From assembly GCA_030035585.1 (NCBI GenBank), contig CM057473.1, positions 12,698,501 to 12,762,500 of the forward strand: DNA of 64,000 bases, given 5' to 3'. Below are positions 1-11,804 of the stretch, piece after piece (within the stretch, counting starts at the first letter, position 1; each line of letters opens with the position of its first letter). The stretch comes from Dugong dugon. Taxonomy: Eukaryota; Chordata; Mammalia; Sirenia; Dugongidae. The notes below the pieces were generated by a model that was not told the DNA's origin, did not search any database, and worked only from the letters and a program-made list of their open reading frames with translations. The translations under genes and the position numbers were made by a program.

Positions 1-1052
1 AAAATTAAGAATTTCGTGCATCAAAGGACTTTATCAAGAATGTGAAAAGTCAGCCTAGAGAATGGGACAAAATATTTGTAACCCCATATTTTATAATAGT
101 TTAATATTTAGAATATATAAGGAATGTATACAACTCAACAATAAAAAAATTAAAAATGTGCAAAGGGCTTAAATAAAGGTGCAATCGAATCGTCAAATTT
201 TCGGTTAGTAGCAGAGCACTAAACCATTTGCACCACCGCAGCTCCTTCATAAGTCATTAGGGAATTGCAAACCAAAACCACAAGGAGATAGCACGTCACT
301 CCTGTTAAGATGGCTATTATCTGAAAGTAGGGAAAATAACAAGTGTTGACGAGAATGTGGAGGAATTGGTACTTTCATCTATTGCTGATGAGAACATAAA
401 ATAATGCAGCCACTGTGGAAAACCATTTGGTGGTTCCTCATAAAAGTAAACATATAACTACTATACGACTCAGCAATTCCACTTCTAGGTATATACCTAA
501 AAGAATTGAAAGCAGGGTCTTAAACAGATACTTGTCAACCAATGTTCGTTGCAGCATTATTCACAATAGTCAGAACATAGAGACAACCAGAATATCAATC
601 AACAGAAGGATGGACGAAAAAAGTGGCACAGACGTACAATAGAATATCACTCAGCCATAAAGAAAAATGATACAGTTCTGTTACAGGCTACAAGTTCTGA
701 TACAGGCTACAATATGGAAGATCTTTGAAAACATGCTCAATGAGGTATGTCAGACTCAAAGGAACAAACGGTATGATTCTACATATGTGAAATATCTAGA
801 ACATGAAATGCATAGAGAGAAAATTTTAATCAGCGGTTACTAGGGGATGGGAGGAAGAGGGAATGGGGAGTTATTGTTCAAGGGGTGCTAGGTTTCTGCT
901 TAAGGTGACGATTTTTTTTTTTTTTTTAATGGATAGTGCTGATGGTTGCACATCACAGTGAATGCAGTTAATGTCACTGAACTGTATACTTAAGACTGGT
1001 TGCAACATCAGTTCTTTGTAGTATATGTTTTATCACAATAAAAAAAGGATTT
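1..1052 (+). mobile_element. Old L1 LINE, 3' end of ORF2 plus 3' UTR
   Basis: The sequence reads like the tail of an L1 on the plus strand. Codons from about 415 to 642 still give the L1 ORF2 phrase 'YIPKRIESRVL' and end in 'NRRMDEKSGTDVQ', which is typical of the last part of older mammalian L1 ORF2. After that comes a 3' UTR with a T-run at 909-928 and an A-rich end near 1040-1050. The element enters from outside the window and is interrupted near 183-247 by a SINE scrap. It is decayed and not coding. The subfamily is not determined. Confidence 0.8.
183..247 (-). mobile_element. AfroSINE 5' fragment
   Basis: Reverse complement matches the head of the tRNA-derived AfroSINE, including the 'ctactaaccgaaa' stretch around the promoter boxes. 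Only the first ~65 bp are present and they are diverged. It lies inside the old L1 tail. Confidence 0.6.
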
Positions 1053-1360
1053 TAGACTGTTATTTTGCCTGGTAACTTCTAAAGAACCAATAAAAATATT
1101 TTCTGGCCTGTGAAACTGTGATAATATTCCCTCCTATTCCTGATTATGTAGCTTTCCTGTGTGGCATTCACATAATGTATTTACTGCTACCATTAAAATA
1201 TAAGGCAAAAATATTAGGTAGTATTTTTCTTTTAAATAAGAAATTAATGCAATTGCAGTTACTGCTATGTTGAAGTTAGTGACAAAAAAGGACTAGACAC
1301 ATAGTATTTTTAGATTGTGTTCTGTTTATTGGGTGGACAAAGTCTAAGTTAAATCTCTGA
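1053..1360. other. AT-rich spacer without recognised feature
   Basis: Between the L1 tail and the next SINE I see only AT-rich sequence with no coding potential and no repeat that I recognise. Confidence 0.5.
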
Positions 1361-1368
1361 GAGAGAAA

Positions 1369-1549
1369 ACCAAAAAAAAACAAAAAAAAAAAACCAAACT
1401 CATTGCCGTGGATTTCATTCTGACTCATAGTGACCCTATAGGTCAGAGTACAACTGCCCCATAGGGTTTCCAACAGCTCCTGGTAGATTTGAACTGCCGA
1501 CTTTTGGTTAGCAGCCAAGCTCTTAAACACTCTGCCACCAGGGTTCCTG
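1369..1549 (-). mobile_element. AfroSINE, near full length
   Basis: Full tRNA-derived SINE on the minus strand. The A-rich tail appears as 'caaaaaaaaacaaa', the body shows 'gactcatagtgacc' and 'ccccatagggtttcc', and the head ends in 'ccaccagggttcc'. An 8-bp direct repeat 'gagagaaa' at 1361-1368 and 1550-1557 is a good candidate target-site duplication. Confidence 0.9.
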
Positions 1550-1559
1550 GAGAGAAAGT

Positions 1560-3374
1560 AGTTTGGAAACATTAATACGTATTGAATTCTCTAGGTAAGA
1601 AAATGTGATACTGAGTTTTATAGTATCTGGGTTAATAAAAGTACTCACTGAGATATTGTGCTATTAAACTAAATATGAGATGTATACATAGACAGAAAAA
1701 TAAAAAGAAAAATAAGACTGCATTACATTTTCTAATTTGGGGATTTATTTTTCAAAATATTCTATCACCGTCAAGTGTTCTGGAAAATCTGACTCCTAGA
1801 ACCAATCAATCAAAGGAACAAAAACTATTCTTCACTAGCTTCTTAGGAGAATGGGTGATGCAATCCATACAAAATGAAAGCATTTAGATTTTATGCTTAT
1901 ATCCTTTTATAAGGAGTTGCAATGTTCAGATGCTATATTTCACTTTACCAGAAATCAAATAGTGTCCTTGGTACTCTCTGTAGGTAGCAACACTGAGAAC
2001 AAGTAGAGGCTCCAATGCTCTATAGTCACATGCCACTGCTTGGAACTCATTACTGAGTAGTCTTATCTTTCTGCTATTGGGGAATGTTAATTATTTTATC
2101 CCCATATTTGAGAGTTTTAAGAAATATAATCATTTTTGAGCTAAATTAACCTATTTCTCCCTTAATGATTTTAACTCTTTCCTTAAAACTGATGTTCCAT
2201 CAGCAATTGGCCCCATCCTGGCCTTATCCCCTGTAACTTATATAAAACTCACTGAATATGTTACTTGCCTTTCTTATGTCTGTAGATTAGTATAGTTCTT
2301 TAACATGCTTAATTTCCTTCTTCCCACCTCAGTCCCACCTGTTTCAAATATTACATACTTGGCAAATAATTTTCTTCCTAAAAGACCAAACTCAAAATCC
2401 AATGCCGTCAAGTCGATTCAAATTCATATGACCTTCCAAAGTATATCTCCATGCTCCATTAGTGTGCCCAGTCTATCTATGTCTGCACAAATCACATAGT
2501 ATTTTGAATTATTGTTTTATAAATTACTCTCCCATATTAGAATGTCACCTCGTCAAGGGTAGGAACCATGTCTTTTTAATTTGCCATCTTGATTCCGGAG
2601 AACAGTATAAGTGTTTGTGCATTCAATGCAAAATAAATTACTTTTAACTTGAGAGATCTGGAAAGATTTCATAGTGGAAGTGATGTTTGAATAGTCCTTA
2701 AAATTCATGGTTGAGGAGAATTTGGGTTGGCAAAGATAAGGTAAAAGGTCATTGCAGGCAGAAAAGATGGTAGAAGCCAATGGTTCTCAAAGTATGTTCC
2801 ATGCATCTGTGTGTGGTCCCCAAGATCTTACAGGGAGTTTACAAAGTGCGAATTGTTTTACGGTAACACTGAGCTGTTATGTAGCCTTTTCACTGTGTTG
2901 ACATTTGCTGTGATAGAGCAAAAGCAATGGTAGGTAGAGGACAAAACAAGGCAGGGGCAACAAAATGTACTAGCTGTCATTGTTTTCTTCCCTGTCACAC
3001 ATTCATAGTTAAAAATAAAACATCATAAAAGAAAACAAAATGAGAATTTAAGGTTGCCCTTGATAAAACAGTAAAAATACAAATTATTAATATAGTTAAA
3101 TCTCTACTGCTGAGTACACGTCTTTTTAATAATCATGGGACAAAATTGAAAGTAGGTATAAAGCAGTTCTCTTATGTACCAAAGTATACATATTTTTCAT
3201 AATAAAATCATTTGTATGGTTGTTTAATTTATGAGCTGAAGTAGATGCTTTTTTCAAGAAACATTATTTTTAATTTAAAGAATGACTTACTGACAAACTA
3301 TGATTTGGGTATTTGTCATGTATTTTCTTAAAAAACGAATGAAGTGAGCTGGAAATATAAATTTATCAGCAAAT
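1560..3374. other. AT-rich intergenic stretch, possible ancient LINE2 scraps
   Basis: Mostly unrecognised. A short AfroSINE-like piece (minus strand, 2394-2427) and wording typical of an L2 LINE tail at about 2536-2640 (gene-free 'gaatgtcacctcgtcaagggt' type) are visible. No ORF here looks like a gene. Short ORFs of 60-75 codons are at background level. Confidence 0.4.
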
Positions 3375-3927
3375 TTATGTTGCTGTTAAGTTGCCGTTGG
3401 ATGGTATCGATGTAACCCTGTACACAGGATAACCCCATGCATGGTGGATTGAAACGCTGCCTGGTCCTGTACCATCCCCGTGATGTATTGCAGATTGGAC
3501 TATTGTGATCCATAGGGTTTTCATTGTCTGGTTTACAGAAAAGGAGCCCTGGTTGCATAGTGGTTAAGCACTTGGCTGCTAACCAAATGGTCAGTGGTTC
3601 AAACCCGCTAGAAATATGTGACAGTCTTCTTCCTTAATGATTACAGCCTTGGCAACTCTATGGGGCAGTTCTACTCTGTCCTATAGGGTTGCTATGAGTT
3701 GGAGTTGACAGGTCAGCAATGGAGATTACAGAAATAGATTGCCAGGTATTTCTTCCTAGTCCATCTTATTCTGGAAGCTCTGTTAAAACCTGTTCATCAT
3801 CATAGCAACAAGTAAACCACCACTGGCAGACACTGGTGGCTGTGCATGAGGTGCATTGAGCAGGAATTTAACCCAAGTCTCTCCCGTGGAATGTGAGAAT
3901 TCTACCACTGAGTCACCACTGCCCCCT
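3375..3927 (-). mobile_element. tRNA-Gly-derived SINE, split by an AfroSINE
   Basis: The minus strand at 3927-3855 reads as a degenerate tRNA-Gly head ('actcagtggtagaattctcac'), followed by a body containing the 'caccaccagtgtctgcc' region. A tail at 3532-3375 resembles the 3' end of RTE LINEs. The two halves (3375-3541 and 3726-3927) are separated by a plus-strand AfroSINE. Relative age is clear: this SINE was in place before the AfroSINE inserted. Confidence 0.75.
3542..3725 (+). mobile_element. AfroSINE nested in an older SINE, 9-bp TSD
   Basis: Starts with 'ggagccctggttgcatagtgg' and runs through 'gctgctaaccaaatggtc' to 'ctatgagttggagttgac'. It is flanked by a perfect 9-bp repeat 'ttacagaaa' at 3533-3541 and 3726-3734, so the insertion boundaries are well supported. 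Confidence 0.92.
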
Positions 3928-4969
3928 ATCAGCATATACATGGTATTTAAAACTATGGGACTAGGTGAGTCACCTGAAGGGTAAGGATAGAAAAGAAATG
4001 AGTCCCAAAGACTGATTTCTGAGGCTCTACAAGACTGAATACTCATTGTGGTGTCAAAATAGCTTAACACTATTTGTTGCCAACAACAAAGTTTCATGCT
4101 TTCAAACAAAAATAAAACATTTGGAAAGCTTGTATCTGACATCGTAAGATGGACAGATTCCCAGTACTTAAAGCTATTTTGAGAAGCTTTGTGATGATAT
4201 TGAAATTAATTATTGTTATTTAAAATATATTTATAATACAATATATAAATTTGTATAGGATTTACATAGTTTAATGAATCAGCATTTTCCAAATGACAAA
4301 TACGTGATGTCACAAAATCACACATGGGTCTAGTATCTATTCAAAATATGAGAGCAACCAATGGGTTTTAACGTAAGAAAGTAAAAGTAATAATAATGAT
4401 AGGGTTTCAGATTTCACATTGTAAATTATAAAGTCAAATTTTGGTGTAGTATTAAAGAACATTCACAATTATCTGAAAGGATTTTTAAAACGTCTCCAAT
4501 AATCCTCTCTGTGATGCCTGATTTTCTTCATAAGCTTCCACCAAAGCAACATATTGCAACACATTGAATGGGGAAGCAAATATCAGTATCCAGATTTCTT
4601 CTGTCAAACTAAACAATGAAGATATTTTCAAAATTAATTCTCCTCTTCTCACTAAACTATATTTAGTTTAATGTATAGTTTGTATAGTCTAAAGTATAGA
4701 AAGTATATAGTTTTAGATAGTGTATATAATGATATAATGTACAGAAAGTATAGTTTAATATAATGACTGAGAATGGCAAATGCAAACAGTCAAGGAGGAT
4801 GAAAAATGCAGAAGGCATGTTAGGGAACAGTAAGAGTCCAATTTTCATAAAAGATTTTACATAAAATGTCATAGCTTTGTTATTGCTATGTTAACATGTA
4901 TCAATTAATAAAGTTAATTTTTTAAATTTTAATTTCTAATATAGTGTTAATAGATTTATTCCAGATTGG

Positions 4970-5000
<31 letters not shown>

Positions 5001-5140
5001 GGTCCGCAATCATTTTTACAAGTGTATATTTTCTCTGAGACCAGAATGATTGAGAACGGCAAATACAAACAAAGTCAAGAAGGATGAAAAGTGCAGAAGG
5101 CATGTTAGGGAACAAGAGTCCAATCCAATTTATCTAGAGT
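3928..5140. other. AT-rich spacer with first half of a direct duplication
   Basis: No gene or recognised mobile element. The stretch 4670-4760 is a degenerate 'tatagttta' low-complexity tract. An 80-bp block at 4763-4842 recurs at 5046-5124. A poly(A) run sits at 4972-4990. Confidence 0.5.
4763..5124. repeat. Dispersed direct duplication of ~80 bp
   Basis: 4763-4842 and 5046-5124 share the order 'gagaa.ggcaaat.caaac', 'gcagaaggcatgttagggaac' and 'agagtccaat', with a few substitutions and a 3-bp indel. The copies are separated by about 200 bp holding the poly(A) tract. The repeat matches no transposon that I know. Confidence 0.85.
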
Positions 5141-5357
5141 CTGTCGTTGTTGTTGTATGCCAGTAAGTAGATTCTGACTCATAGCGACCCAATACGGCAG
5201 AGTAGAACTTCCCCCAAAGGGTTTCCTAGGCTGGAATCTTTAGGAGACCAGATCTTCAGTGTAGATGTTTTCTCCCTAAAAGTGGCTGGTAGTTTTGAAC
5301 TGTTGACCTTTGGGTTAGCAGCTGAGTGCTTAACCACTGTGCCACAAGGGGTCCTTG
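5141..5357 (-). mobile_element. AfroSINE, long variant
   Basis: Minus-strand SINE beginning with the tail complement 'gttgttgttgtatgcc', followed by 'gattctgactcatagcgacc' and ending in the tRNA-like head 'taaccactgtgccacaagggg'. It carries the additional ~45-bp middle segment ('ctggaatctttaggagacc') that distinguishes the long form from shorter copies elsewhere in the window. Confidence 0.88.
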
Positions 5358-6548
5358 ACCTAGAGTATAGACTATGTAAGTGGAAGTAGCAAGGAATAAG
5401 ACTACAAATGGGTTAAGGGCAGATTATTATTAATTCAAAATGCGAGAATACAGGTGTTGAAACCACTGAAGTTTTAGTAACCTGAGTTATGTTTTATTAA
5501 ATTTATATATATGTACAGTGGTTCATAAGGTTTTTCAATACCTAAACATTCTTACCAAAGGTCAGTAACATGCCATAGTTTCCTAGAAGTAAGTAATGTA
5601 ATGAAACCTCAACCTACTTAATGCATCGCATTCAGCTGTCTAATTGGAAATTAATACCTTAGTAGAATTTATATAATGAAAAGTGTGAGCAGGGTAAAGA
5701 GAATCATCTATATAAATTATATACCTGGGAAAACTGCCAAGGTAATGCTAACATAATACGAGAACTAGTGCTTGTTATGGCGGTTTTTAATTTAAATTAC
5801 AGAAGCGAGCATAGACTTTCCTGCCTTTTATGCTGTGATGTGATCTCAATTTGCTGTGCCGTGACACCTTTCTGTCTCTTGGTAATAGTTTTCTGCCTAT
5901 TGATTTAGCATTATTATAATACAAAAATTTTAAATAGAAAAAAACGAGCCTATTTGATACATCACAGAATTTAGAAACTTAATTTTATACCACTTCTGAG
6001 TATTTGATGGCTTTTAATTTTTAAATCCATACCTAATTTATTGATACTTGAGTTCTCTGTTTATCTTCCTTTCATCCAAAAATTAGTTTTCTAGAGCCTC
6101 TAGATGATCAAGATAGTTTCAGAGCTCTTGTGATTCTCTATGTTTTTTACTCCTAAAAATAGAGTTTTTTTATCATTCTTTTAAAATAACATATGCACAA
6201 TATGCATCGGCTAAAGTCTGAATTAAAAATTGCGACTGATTACTTCAATCTAAAAGAAAAAAAGTGCTGAGTGAGTGAGAGTCCAAATACTGCTACTCTT
6301 TCCATTTCATTCCATTTCCCACACAAGGATGACTGAGGAGGAAGAGATTTAGTCTTCATGAACCATGGAGCCGATTGGCAGGCCTTCTGAGGAAGTATGT
6401 CATCTCCTCAACCTTTAGTCCACCATGCATGGGAAAGTGTGGTTGGACCTGATGAAGTACAGATTCTTTTTCAGCTTGGTAAAGAGGTGGGGGTAGGGTG
6501 GCATGGAGACTCATATAAAGCTCTATCCTGAGTAAAATTTAATAAAAC
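5358..6548. other. Unrecognised AT-rich sequence
   Basis: No coding signal, RNA gene or repeat that I can name. Likely unique or very old repeat-derived DNA. Confidence 0.5.
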
Positions 6549-6740
6549 ATTAACATGCTCAGCTGCTAACTGATAGGTTGGAGTTTTGTCTCCACCCAGA
6601 GGCACCTAGAAAGGAAGACCTGGCGATCTATTTCTGAAAAATCAGCCATTGAAAATCCTATGAAGCACAGTTCTACTCCAACACACATGGAGTTCCCAGT
6701 TGTCAGAATCCACTCAACAGGAACTGGTGTTTTATGAGGG
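6549..6740 (+). mobile_element. AfroSINE, long variant, diverged
   Basis: Shows 'gctgctaactgataggttgg', 'gaaggaagacctggcgatct' and 'atcagccattgaaaatccta' in the expected order, ending at the 'gtcagaatccactcaacagg' tail. The promoter-proximal head is shortened. Confidence 0.75.
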
Positions 6741-8292
6741 GGAAAAATATACAAAGAAGAAGAAGAAAAGTAACCCAATTAGCCAAGAAATGTTACTGTG
6801 GCATCTTTCTTTAAAATAGGGTTTTACAGAGATCAAGTTTCAGAAGATTCAGGTAAAAGTATGTGGCGGTATGTGTGTGTGCTGGGGATTGGTTACAAAT
6901 CGGTGGCAAAAAAGAATCTGGTGGAGACACAGACCTTCTTTCTTATGATAGTAAGAAGGTCCTAGTTATAGATCCTGACATGGGGGACAACAAGGAGCAA
7001 GAATGGGCCAAGACTGAGTACTTACGAGATTTTCTCAAGGAAATGTTCTCTGGCCACTTGTTTCTATATCCAGAGTATTTATAGCTTTATGTAGGAGAGA
7101 TCTTTCAGCTGGGTTGACTAGTTTTTATGATACTCCATTTCTTTAACTCAGAAGAAAGAGTTACATAAAGAAAGAAAACACAAAACATCTGTCTTTATTT
7201 TGTCTCCAATTCCCTGATTTCAAGGGTATAAATTAATGTACTTAGATATGCCTAATATTTCTAAGAAAATATTGTAAAAAATTAAATATGATGTGATGTC
7301 CTTGCAAAGATAGGAAATTTTTTTTTTTCCAAACTCTCCAATTTAGGTGAAGGGTATTGGGTCAACGATTCTTTGAGAACTGGTGAAAATTAATAATACG
7401 CTTTGACAATATGAGTAAAAGTGAATAAAATCTATTTTATACCTTTTTATGACTTCCGCTTGTGGATTTTTTCAGTTACAGACCTGAACTAGATAATTTA
7501 TCATGGTAAGCATTTTTTTCATAACCAAATATCGAAGAGATAAACTGTGGCAGGGATAAGGAAGTGGTGATGAAGACAAAATTTAATTTTTTTATATTAG
7601 AGAAAATTAGCTAGCCATTAGAATAAGGAATAAAATTATTTAAAAGAACAATGTAATTTAGGAATTTAAATATAAATCTATACCTATTTTATACATGATT
7701 TACTGGAAGCAGATATTTACTATTTCTGCTTCTATATTATGTGTTGACCAGTGGAAAATATGGTATTGATATCCTTCATATATATTTGCTTATGTTGTCT
7801 TGTGAGCTTCATGTAATCTATACTTTAATCAAGACTACTGATAGTTGAGAAGTGACTGGACTCTACAAATGGCAGGATTAATTCTGCACATAGCACTCTT
7901 GACACATGTAAAGTTTATAGAGAGAGAACCAAAATTTAACCTCTAATTGCATTCAATTTTTCCTTTCTGCCCAGCATATTCCATGGAGGAATAAATATTG
8001 CCTCCTCCGTAACCTTTCCCACATTTCCAAAAGCTTCTCATGGGGATAGTCTCCTACACATTAAGTATTTGCCATGTCAGGAAGAACATGTGTATCATTT
8101 GGTGCAATTGTAATAAAAAAGGGCATATTCAATCATATTTTGTATGCATGTGTTCTTGATTTTTACCTCATATTGACTTATTTGTCAAAGTGTCTCCAAG
8201 CTTCTGTTTGCAAACCTAGTTTGGAGAGAATGCTTGAATAAATATATAGCTGAATGGTTGAAATAAATAAAAATGACATGACGTATGTTGGA
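6741..8292. other. Unrecognised AT-rich sequence
   Basis: The longest ORF here (6863-7084, 73 codons) has no recognisable domain and is not longer than chance expectation. No known repeat family is evident. Confidence 0.5.
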
Positions 8293-8465
8293 GTATTTGT
8301 TGTTTTTAGATGCCACTGAGTTGGTTCAGACTCATAGCAACCCTACGTACAACAAACTGAAACACTGCCTGGTGTTGCGCAATTATCACAATCATTGCTG
8401 TATTTTTAAGACTGCTGTTGCAGCCAATATGTCAATCCATCTCTTTGGGGGCCCTCCTGCCAGAA
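8293..8465 (-). mobile_element. RTE LINE 3' end fragment
   Basis: Matches the minus-strand 3' end seen in the longer RTE copy at 36.6 kb: 'ttggttcagactcatagcaa', 'aaacactgcctgg' and 'gcagccaatatgtcaatcca'. Truncated after ~170 bp. Confidence 0.75.
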
Positions 8466-9125
8466 GACCAAGAGAAGTGCTAATCAAGACTAGATGACCC
8501 TAGAAGGGAGATGATGGGTATCATTTACAGGTTCAGGTTCAAAGGCAGCTGCAGGGGCTTATGTTTGTCCACTAACTCTCTTGTAAATTTTCCTAGAACC
8601 TGTAATCAATCAGAATCATGGAGATGAAGCATCTAGATGGAGAAACCAACAAGAGAAGCAAGTTGGAACTTAATGAGATTAGTAAATTGGTCTAAATGAT
8701 GCAAGGGATATAGTGTAGTAGATGCCGTTTGTGCATTGCCAGATCATCTTATCAGGCTAACGCATGTATCTTTTAGCTGCTGCTAATGACTTACAGCTAA
8801 CATCTTCTTTGGAAACTTGCCCTGAGATTTGCTCATTAGGAATTGCCTCACCCATGACATTACACACTCTTACATCTGGTGCGAGAGAGCCTGAGGCCAA
8901 ATGGTGGACTAACAGAAGAGCACCAAAGGCTATCCTTGCCACAAGGCAAGGCAAACTCTATAGTGGGGAACTGCAGAGGTTTTCTTGAAGAGGCACATCC
9001 TACTTATATATGATATGTGACTGGAGAAAAATTTATTGCAATAGTCTTTCTAAGATATAATAAAAGCATAACGTTGATGATTATAGGAATGAAAACAAAG
9101 GGGAAAATCTGACATTTTGAATGCA
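8466..9125. other. Unrecognised spacer
   Basis: Contains two opposed short ORFs around 8757-8988 without recognisable domains. I treat them as chance. Confidence 0.45.
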
Positions 9126-9520
9126 TTTTTTTTGTTATTATTGTTTTTAGGTGCTGTTAAGTCAGTTCCAACTCATAGCAACCCAGAAACACTGCCTGGT
9201 CTTGTGCCATCCTCACAATTGTTGCTATGTTTGAGCTCATTATTGCAGCCACTGTGTCAATCCATCTTATCACAAGTCTTCCTCTTTTTTGCTGACCCTC
9301 TACCTACCAAGCACGATGTCCTTTTCCAGGGATTGGTCCCTCCAGATAACATGTCCAAAGTATGTGAGACAAAGTCTCTCCATCTTTGCTTCCAAGGAGC
9401 ATTCCAGCTGTACTTCTTCCAATACAATGTTGTTAATTCTTCTGGTAGTCCACAGTATATTCAATATTTTTGTCAAAACCGTAATTCAAGGGCATCAATT
9501 ATTCTTCAGTCTTCCTTATT
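9126..9520 (-). mobile_element. RTE LINE 3' end fragment (~390 bp)
   Basis: Longer 3' piece of the RTE family on the minus strand. It runs colinear with the copy at 36629-37020 ('gtcaatccatctta', 'ccagggattggtccctcc', 'atgtccaaagtatgtgaga', 'agtccacagtatattcaat'). The plus-strand ORFs over it are antisense and not genes. Confidence 0.82.
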
Positions 9521-9597
9521 TAGAAGAAACTGGCGGTCTACTTCTGAAAAAATTGGCCAGTGAAAACCTTATGAATAGCAGTGGAATATTTTTCTTT
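9521..9597 (+). mobile_element. SINE body fragment fused to RTE fragment
   Basis: Reads 'ctggcggtctacttctgaaa' and 'ggccagtgaaaaccttatg', the middle of the AfroSINE/tRNA-Gly SINE body, in the opposite orientation to the adjoining RTE piece. Confidence 0.55.
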
Positions 9598-10059
9598 TAA
9601 TGTCAAGTAATTGCCTATGGAAGGAAAAGAAGATAAAGAGCCAAAATACAGAAAGATCCAAATCTTAATCTTTACAGAATGGTTACATCAGAAACAGGAA
9701 CAGCCATTGGAAAGAGCTGCTTTGATTGGCATGATGATGAGTACAAATGTGGTCCAACAGAACAGAATTTCAAGTAGTAGTTGAAATGGCAGCTAACCTA
9801 TGGTTGCCCGGAAGTCTTTAAGAGAAGACTGAATAAATGCAAACAAAAGAGGGTCACAGGAAAAAATGTTGGAGGATGTATTTTAACAGAAGCTCAGAGA
9901 AAGAGGCCACAATTAGGAAGATACATTTTAGCTAATGAAGCCATGAAATACTATCAGTATATTCTTTAACAAAATTCAAATTTGAAAATTTAAATCTGAA
10001 GCTCAGACAGATAGACAGCCTATGACCCTGCAGGAGGTTTTAGAAACAACAAGGTAGTG
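9598..10059. other. Unrecognised spacer
   Basis: One 62-codon ORF (9781-9969) has no domain that I recognise. Nothing else is supported. Confidence 0.45.
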
Positions 10060-10300
10060 AAAATAACAATCTCTATTTGTGCTGTTCTGACTCTGTTATT
10101 TAACATCTGTAGTATTCAGCTTTCTTATATGAAAACAGACATAGCAATACCTACTTAATAGGGTGTTGTTGACTCTTACTTATATGTAAAACAGAAATAA
10201 CAATACCTACTTAACAGGGTATTATTGAATGGAATTGAATGAAAAAACCTGTAGTACCAAGCACTATGTCAGGCCCTAAGCCAGAGCTAGATAAATAAGT
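10060..10300 (+). mobile_element. MIR-like ancient SINE with internal ~54-bp duplication
   Basis: Wording such as 'aaaacagacatagcaatacc', 'tacttaatagggtgttgttg' and 'accaagcactatgtcaggcc' is that of the 3' half of a MIR. The block 'aaaacaga.ata.caatacct' occurs at about 10132 and again at about 10187, so a local tandem duplication occurred inside the MIR. Confidence 0.6.
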
Positions 10301-11223
10301 TCCCTACTACATCAACTTTCTTACCCACTTCTGTTCTCTCTTGGACCAGCTGACCTCAACAAACACATTATTCTTTTTTTACTTTTCTCTCTAATTCAAT
10401 TAGTTTATAACCATATTTCCACTACCTTGAGGCATAATATTGGCTGTCTGTGTGTGTATGTTAGTGTGTAACTATGTATCTATGTAAGTGTGTATGTGTA
10501 TGAATATTTGTGTGTCAGTCTCCGTGTTTATAAGTAATGGATTCTTTTTGGAATTGTAAACAACAGAGATTAAAAGAGCTCCCTTTGCCATAATGCCATG
10601 TATAAATGATACAATCTCCAGAACACAAACAAAAAAAGGAAGTGCCAGGTCACTGAGAGGTAATTATGTAAATGCTGCTGTATAGTTTGCTAGCATTTTC
10701 TGAATGTTAAAATTCTGTCGAAGATTTTACTTTTCTATTTTCTTGTTGGTGACATCTGACAACTCTCTGCTCTCTTACTTTTGATTATTTGCGTCATGAC
10801 TTTTAATACCCAGGACAATTTAATTTTGAGACATCGAAACAGAATGAAAATTTTCTTTAAGACTGAGTGACGCTTAATCCCAATGCAATTAAGAGTGACA
10901 AAGAAAGGAATTAACAAATCAACAAATGCTCTCTTGAAATAAATAAAAGTGAGCAGAGAAGCAAGTAGTCAGCCATCAGATAATTGCAGCTCTACAGAGA
11001 AAAATGAAAAAAAATAATCTATAACGTAAAGCAATCCTTCTTGAAGAAATAGGTAAAATGAAAATATTTTGAATTATTTATTGGTGTGTTGATTTATCAA
11101 CTTGTTTTCAGCATTTTTTAATATTTCTCAATATTTCATTAATAGTTTTCTAGTTCTATGTCCATTTTTGAACAAGTAATTCATTATATATAATAGCTTG
11201 TATGTAATCCTATGCAAATATGA
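10301..11223. other. Unrecognised sequence with a degenerate TG-rich tract
   Basis: A degenerate (TG)n-like run lies at 10445-10515. The remainder is AT-rich with no gene. Confidence 0.5.
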
Positions 11224-11804
11224 TGTGGGACCCCTCAGGCCCTCTGTCAAGGAAGAATCAGCTGCCCAACTGCAAGAAGAAAGAGTAGTCAGAAGACAAC
11301 TTTCAGCTGTTAGCTCCTGTAAGTGATGCTTCAGCTGTCCTCTTGTTGCCTGAGGGGACACCCTTCTCAGGGCAGCCTGTGTGTAGTGGCTGAGGGCAGT
11401 GAGGGGTAAAGAACAAATATTTTGGGCCAATGCAGGACATTCTAGCGGGCAATTTTTTTCCAGAGCACTGGTGGTCCAATGATTAAATGCCTGGCTGCTA
11501 ACCAAAAGGAGAAAGACCTGATGATCTACTTCCCTAAAAGATTACTGCTGAGAAAACCCTTTGGGGCAGTTCTACTCTGTCACATGGGGTCACTATGAGT
11601 CAGAATCAACTCAGTGGTGCCCAATGACAATGACTTGCTAATTGGCCAAAAATGTGTCAACCTGCATCATAGTTGAATACTTCCTTTGGCCCCTCTCGCT
11701 TCCTTTGCCTTTCTTTCACCAGTGTTGTTCCCTAATAAATATCTCAGATACTTTGTATTCCAATATCTGTCTCAACATTTGTTACTGGAGAATCTAAACT
11801 GACA
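11224..11804 (+). mobile_element. Probable LTR, split by AfroSINE
   Basis: Starts TG ('tgtgggacccctcagg'), has a polyadenylation signal 'aataaa' near 11733 followed by 'ctgtctcaacatttgttact', and ends 'aactgaca'. This looks like the U3-R-U5 order of an LTR. The phrase 'gggccaatgc' before the SINE and 'aattggccaaaaat' after it bracket an AfroSINE at 11462-11636. I see no clear flanking duplication, so the exact ends are tentative and the family is not named. Confidence 0.5.
11462..11636 (+). mobile_element. AfroSINE inside LTR candidate
   Basis: Head 'gagcactggtggtccaatg', 'ggctgctaaccaaaagg', 'agacctgatgatctacttcc', 'ggggcagttctactctgtc' and 'ctatgagtcagaatcaactc' appear in order. This is the form with the 'acctgatgatctac' middle segment. 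Confidence 0.88.

Noticed and set aside
3783-4142. 119-codon minus-strand ORF
   Set aside because: Its first part is unrecognised AT-rich sequence and the rest is read through the tRNA-Gly SINE head. No domain is present.
9117-9563. 148-codon plus-strand ORF with a signal-peptide-like start
   Set aside because: It lies antisense to an RTE LINE 3' end. The hydrophobic start is translated from a T-run.
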